Assembly (NCBI RefSeq): GCF_000276665.1
Contig: NW_004955435.1
Span: 6,861,693-6,925,692, forward strand
Direction of reading: 5' to 3'
Origin: Chinchilla lanigera
Taxonomy: Eukaryota > Chordata > Mammalia > Rodentia > Chinchillidae
Length of the DNA stretch: 64,000 nucleotides
This document shows positions 59,461 through 64,000 of this stretch, piece by piece (the stretch's first letter is position 1; each line of letters begins with the position of its first letter). The notes beneath the pieces were generated by a model that was not told the origin of the DNA, did not search any database, and was given only the letters and a program-made list of their open reading frames with translations. A program made the position numbers and the translations under genes.

Positions 59461-59554
59461 GTTTCCCTATATTGCCTCGGCAGGCCTTGAATTTGAAATC
59501 CTCGGGATTCAGTTTGGGTAGCTGGGCTTACAGTCATGCACCACCACATCTGGC
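59461..59554 (-). mobile_element. short 7SL-derived monomer, antisense
   Basis: The plus strand reads TATTGCCTCGGCAGGCC, GAAATCCTCGGGATTCAG, GTAGCTGGGCTTACAG and GCACCACCACATCTGGC, the reverse of a B1/FLAM-like monomer without the internal duplication, so older than the typical B1s here. Confidence 0.8.
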
Positions 59555-59629
59555 TTTTAGAAGAGTATATGTTATATACTATTTAAATGTAAACACTTAC
59601 CACATTTTTTCACTAATATGGTGAATGTT

Positions 59630-60125
59630 TAGATTTTTAAAAATTAGTATGGTAAATACCTCTTAATTAATCCCCCTCAAAACACCACCCCTCTCTGCAA
59701 ACACACTTATCCCATCGTACTTGCCCCTTTCTAAAAAGTCTGATCCTCTGTCCTGAGTATCTACAGTTGTGCCATCATGGGTGCCTCTATATCATGAATA
59801 AATTCAAAATTTTAACTTTCACGGGACTCTTGACTTTGAAGAGGAGCCCGAAGTTGGTCGTTGCCAGTTCTGGGTGACGAGAACACATCACAATGCTTTA
59901 TGAGCCCGCCTGTCCTTGGGCTGGCCCTTGCCAGAGGCATTCACTGTATTTCTTAACATGCCCCATAGTAAATATGCTCACAGAGGAAGGCTCCCAGAAT
60001 TGCTTCAGAAAGCAGCGAGAAAGAGGGGATACGTTTGTTTGAGGGGAAGTATTTTGAGGAAAATTAATGGCAGTGTGTCTTTTTAAAATTTAAATATTCA
60101 CTGTATATTTTGATCATCAGTCTTA
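59630..60125 (-). mobile_element. mariner-like element, internally deleted, copy 3
   Basis: Left part TTTTTAAAAATTAGTATGG and right part TTTAAATATTCACTGTATATTTTGATCA match the ends of the 47.7-kb copy. The middle (TTTGAAGAGGAGCCCGAAG..TGCCAGTTCTGGGTGACGAG) aligns with the transposase C-terminal region of copy 1 (TTTGAGGAGGAGCCAGAAA). Strongly decayed, same orientation as the other two. Confidence 0.65.
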
Positions 60126-60129
60126 TAAA

Positions 60130-61110
60130 GGGATACATAAGTCATAAATGACTATCTCCCATTTAGTTGCTATGTCTTTCAACAGATGAAGCATTTGGCT
60201 TCAAAGAACTTTTACAGTGATAGGGTATTTATTCTACACGTTTTAAGCATGCTGTAGTAAGGTGGGAGTATGGTAATTACTATTAAAGTATACTTTAGAG
60301 AGACAAAGTACGGTCCTTGGAGCCTCAGTCATATACTTCGTACCACTTAGTAATATAGCTGTGTTGTTGGTTAAGCTAACCTTTTAAAAATATGTTAACT
60401 AGTGATCAACATTTATAATTATTAAAACTAGCACCAACTAAAAAATTAAATTTGGAAAATTGTCTTTAAAAAGGCTTATATATTAGATAAACATTATTCT
60501 AAAAATAGATAGGATGGGTCAGTGACAGAGCTATACTCTCACTCTCAGCTAATGATTATCATCCCACTATTCGTTCCTGAAAGGATATTAATTCTCAGAA
60601 ACATGAATAAAAAAACAAAATGGCACCTAAGATGGACATTTTTGGTGAATTAGCTTTAGATTAACTTTGAGCAAATAAGTTATTGGTTTTTTTAAGTGCT
60701 TGTTACATTTATTCTTTGAAACCTTAAGAAAGCTACGTGGTGGCATGTTTTCCATGTTTTTCCTGAAACAATATAAATCTAGATCATGATTACGGTTGTA
60801 TCGTCTTGTTCAGTGACTTCTCACAGACGGCGTACAGTTTAGTTTCCTGATGTCCCTAACATGCGTTGGCAATAAGTAAAATGTTGTGCTCTGTAGAGTA
60901 GTATAATAAGATAAGGTACTTAAAAACACCATGAGCTCTGAAAGATACCTGAAGTTTCCTGCTTCACAGAAACAAAAGCAGAGATCACTGGAGATGCCTT
61001 CTCATTCGCTTCTGTCTACACGTCGTTTTCTTCAGATCGCTCCCAAATACCTTCTGTTTCTATTTTGACGGGAAGCAAAGTTAGCAGCCTACCCTCTTCT
61101 CTCTTGACAG
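60130..61110. other. unassigned sequence
   Basis: No gene or repeat supported. Bases 60790-61080 are richer in CpG than the flanks. Confidence 0.35.
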
Positions 61111-61210
61111 TTACCTGGCTCAGAGAAATCCAACATCTGCTGAACCAGGACTTTGCTCTGATTATTTCATTCTCCAGTATTGCTCTTTATTCCACTTAAA
61201 TCTGTAGACA
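61111..61210 (+). other. splice-flanked segment, weak exon candidate
   Basis: A strong acceptor-like CCCTCTTCTCTCTTGACAG precedes and a donor-like ACA|GTAAGTC follows this 100-base segment. One frame is open until a TAG five bases before the donor, so it could only be a last coding or a non-coding exon. Nothing known is encoded. Confidence 0.15.
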
Positions 61211-61219
61211 GTAAGTCTT

Positions 61220-63210
61220 CTCAAGTGTCAGTGGTTTGTGAGAGGGAGTTGTTGAAAGGTTATTTCCAGCTTTGTGTGTTCTAATGAGCCCGATGTTTCA
61301 TTGTGAGCGTCTGAATCTGAAGATAATCACCTTCACAACTCTGCTAGTCACAGACCAGCCTGCCGTGAAGGTACAATGAGTGAAGTTAAAGGAGATATTT
61401 CTATTTGTAGCAAATAAGCCTTCAAACGCGTACTGCATTTTCTCTCTTTTACTTCCAGAAAGTTGACATTTTAAAATTATGTCGAGATTTGAGAAATCTA
61501 CTCATACTTTTGCTTTTAAAATCACTTGTTTTTCAAAAATGCAGAACAAGCCGAGCAATACACATCATGCTGTGACATAAATAATACTAGATTCAAAACT
61601 GTAAGAAAGTCACTGTTTGTCCCATGACAGTCGGTGGACATTTTTATTGTTTGAAGTCCAAATAGTTAAGCAATGAGCAATAGTGAATTTTTCAAGATCC
61701 TAGTTAAATATATCCTAATATATATCATTTTAAAAATTTATGTGAAGACAAAAAATTAAAATTTGTTATTCTGAGAAGAGTATTCTACATTTTTTAAGGT
61801 TTTACCTTCTGCAAATTAGTCTTTTGTTGATTTCAATTATGTTAGAAATGTGTCTTCCAAAGTTAGTTAGTAATATGTTTCACTCTCCAATTAGGTGATT
61901 ATTAAATCACAAATATTATTTTTAATCCTCATAAATGTCACTCATTTTAAAAGTTTAATATTATGAATTTTATTTATTAATCCCAGAATTTCTTTTATCT
62001 TAGGGCTAAAGAAATGGTAATTGTTTTGTTCTTGCAATAGATATTTTATTTTGACCATAAATTCAAATTTTTCTTTCTTTTCCTCTGACTTATGAAGGAC
62101 AATATTTGAAATGCTTATTTATTTGCAATAACAATATGTTCAGGAAACATGAGAAGTCTTCCATTTGGCTACCTTTCAATGTGCATTCAAGTTTAATTTC
62201 TTGTTTGCTTTACATATTTCATTGTAGTGTAGTTCATAAGTTCAATATTATCTAACAGGTACTTTTTTACAGGAAATGTATATCTATAATATTCAAACAA
62301 AAATAATTTTTGGTTTCTCCTTTTATACATTATATACATTTTTGTTTTGATGTAATTTTTGAAGTTTGTTTTTCCTTTGTCATTAATTTTGAGTATTCTT
62401 TTATTGCTTTTTGTATAATTTATTTTCTGCTATACTTGAGAAGGATCAAGTGTTGGACAGAAGAAAAGAGTTTGAAAAAACAATATTTTGTATTTCTAAT
62501 TTCACTTACAGAAGAATTTCTGATAATTAATTTAGCCATTACAGGACCCTAGAATACCATTCGGTAACACACGGAGATAGCACACTGACTTTTCAGGAAG
62601 GTCTTATTTATAAAGAAAGAACAGCTTAGGAATGCACAGCACCTGAAGGAAAAGGTTCTTTATACTCAATTTTCCTGGAGGGACTCCTATCGGGTCTTCT
62701 AATTCATGTAATTTTTTTCTTTTTGACAAATAATTTCCCAATGATGAGAAAGCTTCCTCTATAAATTGGAATATAATTTAGACTGCAAGTTTTTCTACTG
62801 ACTTTAATTGGTGAGAAGAAATCCTTAGCTGTAAATATGGAATGAGCTCACCAACTTCTTACTGTGGTTTATTAGTGGATATTACAGTAAAAGTACAAGG
62901 TCTTTCTCTCCCAAGAAGTTTGCTGTGAATTTAGGTACAGTTTCATATAATTGAAAGCTTCTTGGAATTATTTTATGGAAATAATAGGAAAGCCCAAATA
63001 CACAATTTTACAATTATTTAAATTACCAATCTTTGTTTTCAAGAATGAGTTATTGTATAGTCATAATTAAAATTGTATTAAGGGGGAAATATAACTGAAC
63101 TTGCCTTACACTCTAATTATGGTTATGTAGCATTTTAAATAACTGTAAATAAAAAATAAAAATATATCATTTATCAAGTGGAACATAAACTGCTTCACAT
63201 ATAGTTTTTT
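61220..63210. other. unassigned, very AT-rich sequence
   Basis: No gene or clear repeat. The 80-codon ORF 62310-62552 is Phe/Ile-rich from T-rich DNA and not convincing. Confidence 0.4.
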
Positions 63211-63214
63211 AAAT

Positions 63215-63276
63215 ATTTCTTTTGTACTGGTAATTGAATTCAGGAGATTGTGCCACTGGGCTATATCTCCAGCCCT
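63215..63276 (-). mobile_element. dID/ID fragment, antisense
   Basis: TTTGTACTGGTAATTGAATTCAGG..GCCACTGGGCTATATCTCCAGCCC is the reverse of an ID/dID unit with its middle shortened by a deletion. Confidence 0.8.
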
Positions 63277-63279
63277 CTT

Positions 63280-64000
63280 TTAAAATTTTTAAAATACTTC
63301 TAAAATGAAGAAAATGTTCAAACCAAAGTACATAAAAATAGCAGTGATATACACAGGGATCAAGACAAAACTATCTGAACCTCTTTCACCAATGAGATAA
63401 ATGCAAGCTAATGTACAAAGCAGCATATATATTATTGTTTATACTTAATAATTCAGAATATTTTTAAATTGTCTTATTTCAATTTTATATTCTTAATATT
63501 ATTTATATTTTGAACTGTACTTCAGCTGTTGACTTTGAGCACATAGATGAACTAATTAAATCAATTAAATACATTCCTTTATGAGTTACTATACCAATTT
63601 AGTCCTTTAAATGAACAGCTACTATAAAGCTCTTCACTAGTGCCCATGGTATAGGACAGTAGTCTTGTACATTTTCTTTATACATTTTAAGAAATTTTGA
63701 AACTTACATACTGTATATTTTCACAAATATTGTATTGATATCATCTGTTTTTATTACACTTAATTTAAAAAATACACATTTCATGTGCTCTAAATACTTA
63801 AACAAGTTACATAAATTTTAATAAAATTCCTTTTGGATAGAAAGACCATAGTAAATTTATTCTCAATATTATCAATTTGAAAATACATGAAATTACTTTT
63901 TAAAAAATCACCTGGTTTCTTTTGTGCCCTCAATGTTCCTTCAGTTTCTGTTTGGTTTACAAAATATTATTATACTGTATTTAGTATAAAAATTTACTGT
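63280..64000. other. unassigned AT-rich sequence
   Basis: Nothing gene-like to the end of the window. Confidence 0.4.

Noticed and set aside
1..64000. CRISPR array, bacterial operon, phage or plasmid features
   Set aside because: Repeats here are SINE/LINE/LTR copies and microsatellites without spacer-repeat regularity; composition, ORF sizes and SINEs are those of a mammalian nuclear genome.

Overview
The window looks like an AT-rich, gene-poor stretch of nuclear DNA from a rodent. Three kinds of short interspersed element point there. The first is B1 (7SL-derived) with the rodent-type internal duplication. The second is ID elements, tRNA-derived, with the head GGGGCTGGGGATNTAGCTCA. The third is composite B1-dID dimers. 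The ID consensus does not look like that of mouse or rat. My guess is a non-murid rodent such as a castorimorph (beaver or kangaroo rat), but the species is an inference I cannot confirm.

I see no intact protein-coding gene. The only recognisable host gene sequence is a decayed processed pseudogene of radixin (RDX, an ezrin/radixin/moesin protein) on the minus strand. Its coding-homologous part is about 6402-7900, with 5'UTR-like sequence to about 8010 and 3'UTR-like sequence down to at least about 5480. It has no introns, two in-frame stops, several frameshifts and a deletion of about 65 codons.

Most of the rest is transposon debris. Old LINE-1 fragments lie at about 0.9-4.0, 8.4-8.8, 21.7-22.9, 35.3-37.0, 46.4-51.2, 53.1-54.9 and 58.4-59.2 kb (plus), and at 16.9-17.4, 18.0-20.5, 23.3-24.0 and 30.5-31.0 kb (minus). 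LINE-2 tails lie near 12.9-13.2 and 39.6-39.9 kb. There are several MaLR-type LTR remnants and two copies of one ERV-type LTR (11.36-12.08 and 52.30-52.92 kb). Three related, internally deleted mariner-like DNA transposons lie at 43.0, 47.7 and 59.6 kb. Three copies of an unnamed interspersed repeat lie at 8.0, 27.3 and 55.8 kb. About ten ID and seven B1 or B1-dID insertions are scattered through the window, many with target-site duplications that can be read directly. Microsatellites include (TATC)n, (TA)n(GA)n, (CA)n, (GGAA)n and a G-rich tract.

The unassigned stretches (about 4.8-5.5, 9.2-11.3, 13.2-15.9, 24.0-26.5, 28.1-29.5, 32.8-34.9, 37.5-39.5, 40-43, 60.1-64 kb) contain no gene I can support. 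Two splice-site-flanked open segments (34010-34186 and 61111-61210) and a few single-copy blocks are marked as candidates only. No novel biological system stands out. The most informative signals are the mariner subfamily, two ID age classes readable from their duplications, a promoter-like CCAAT/CRE/TATA cassette inside an L1, and microsatellites that seem to have grown from transposon parts.
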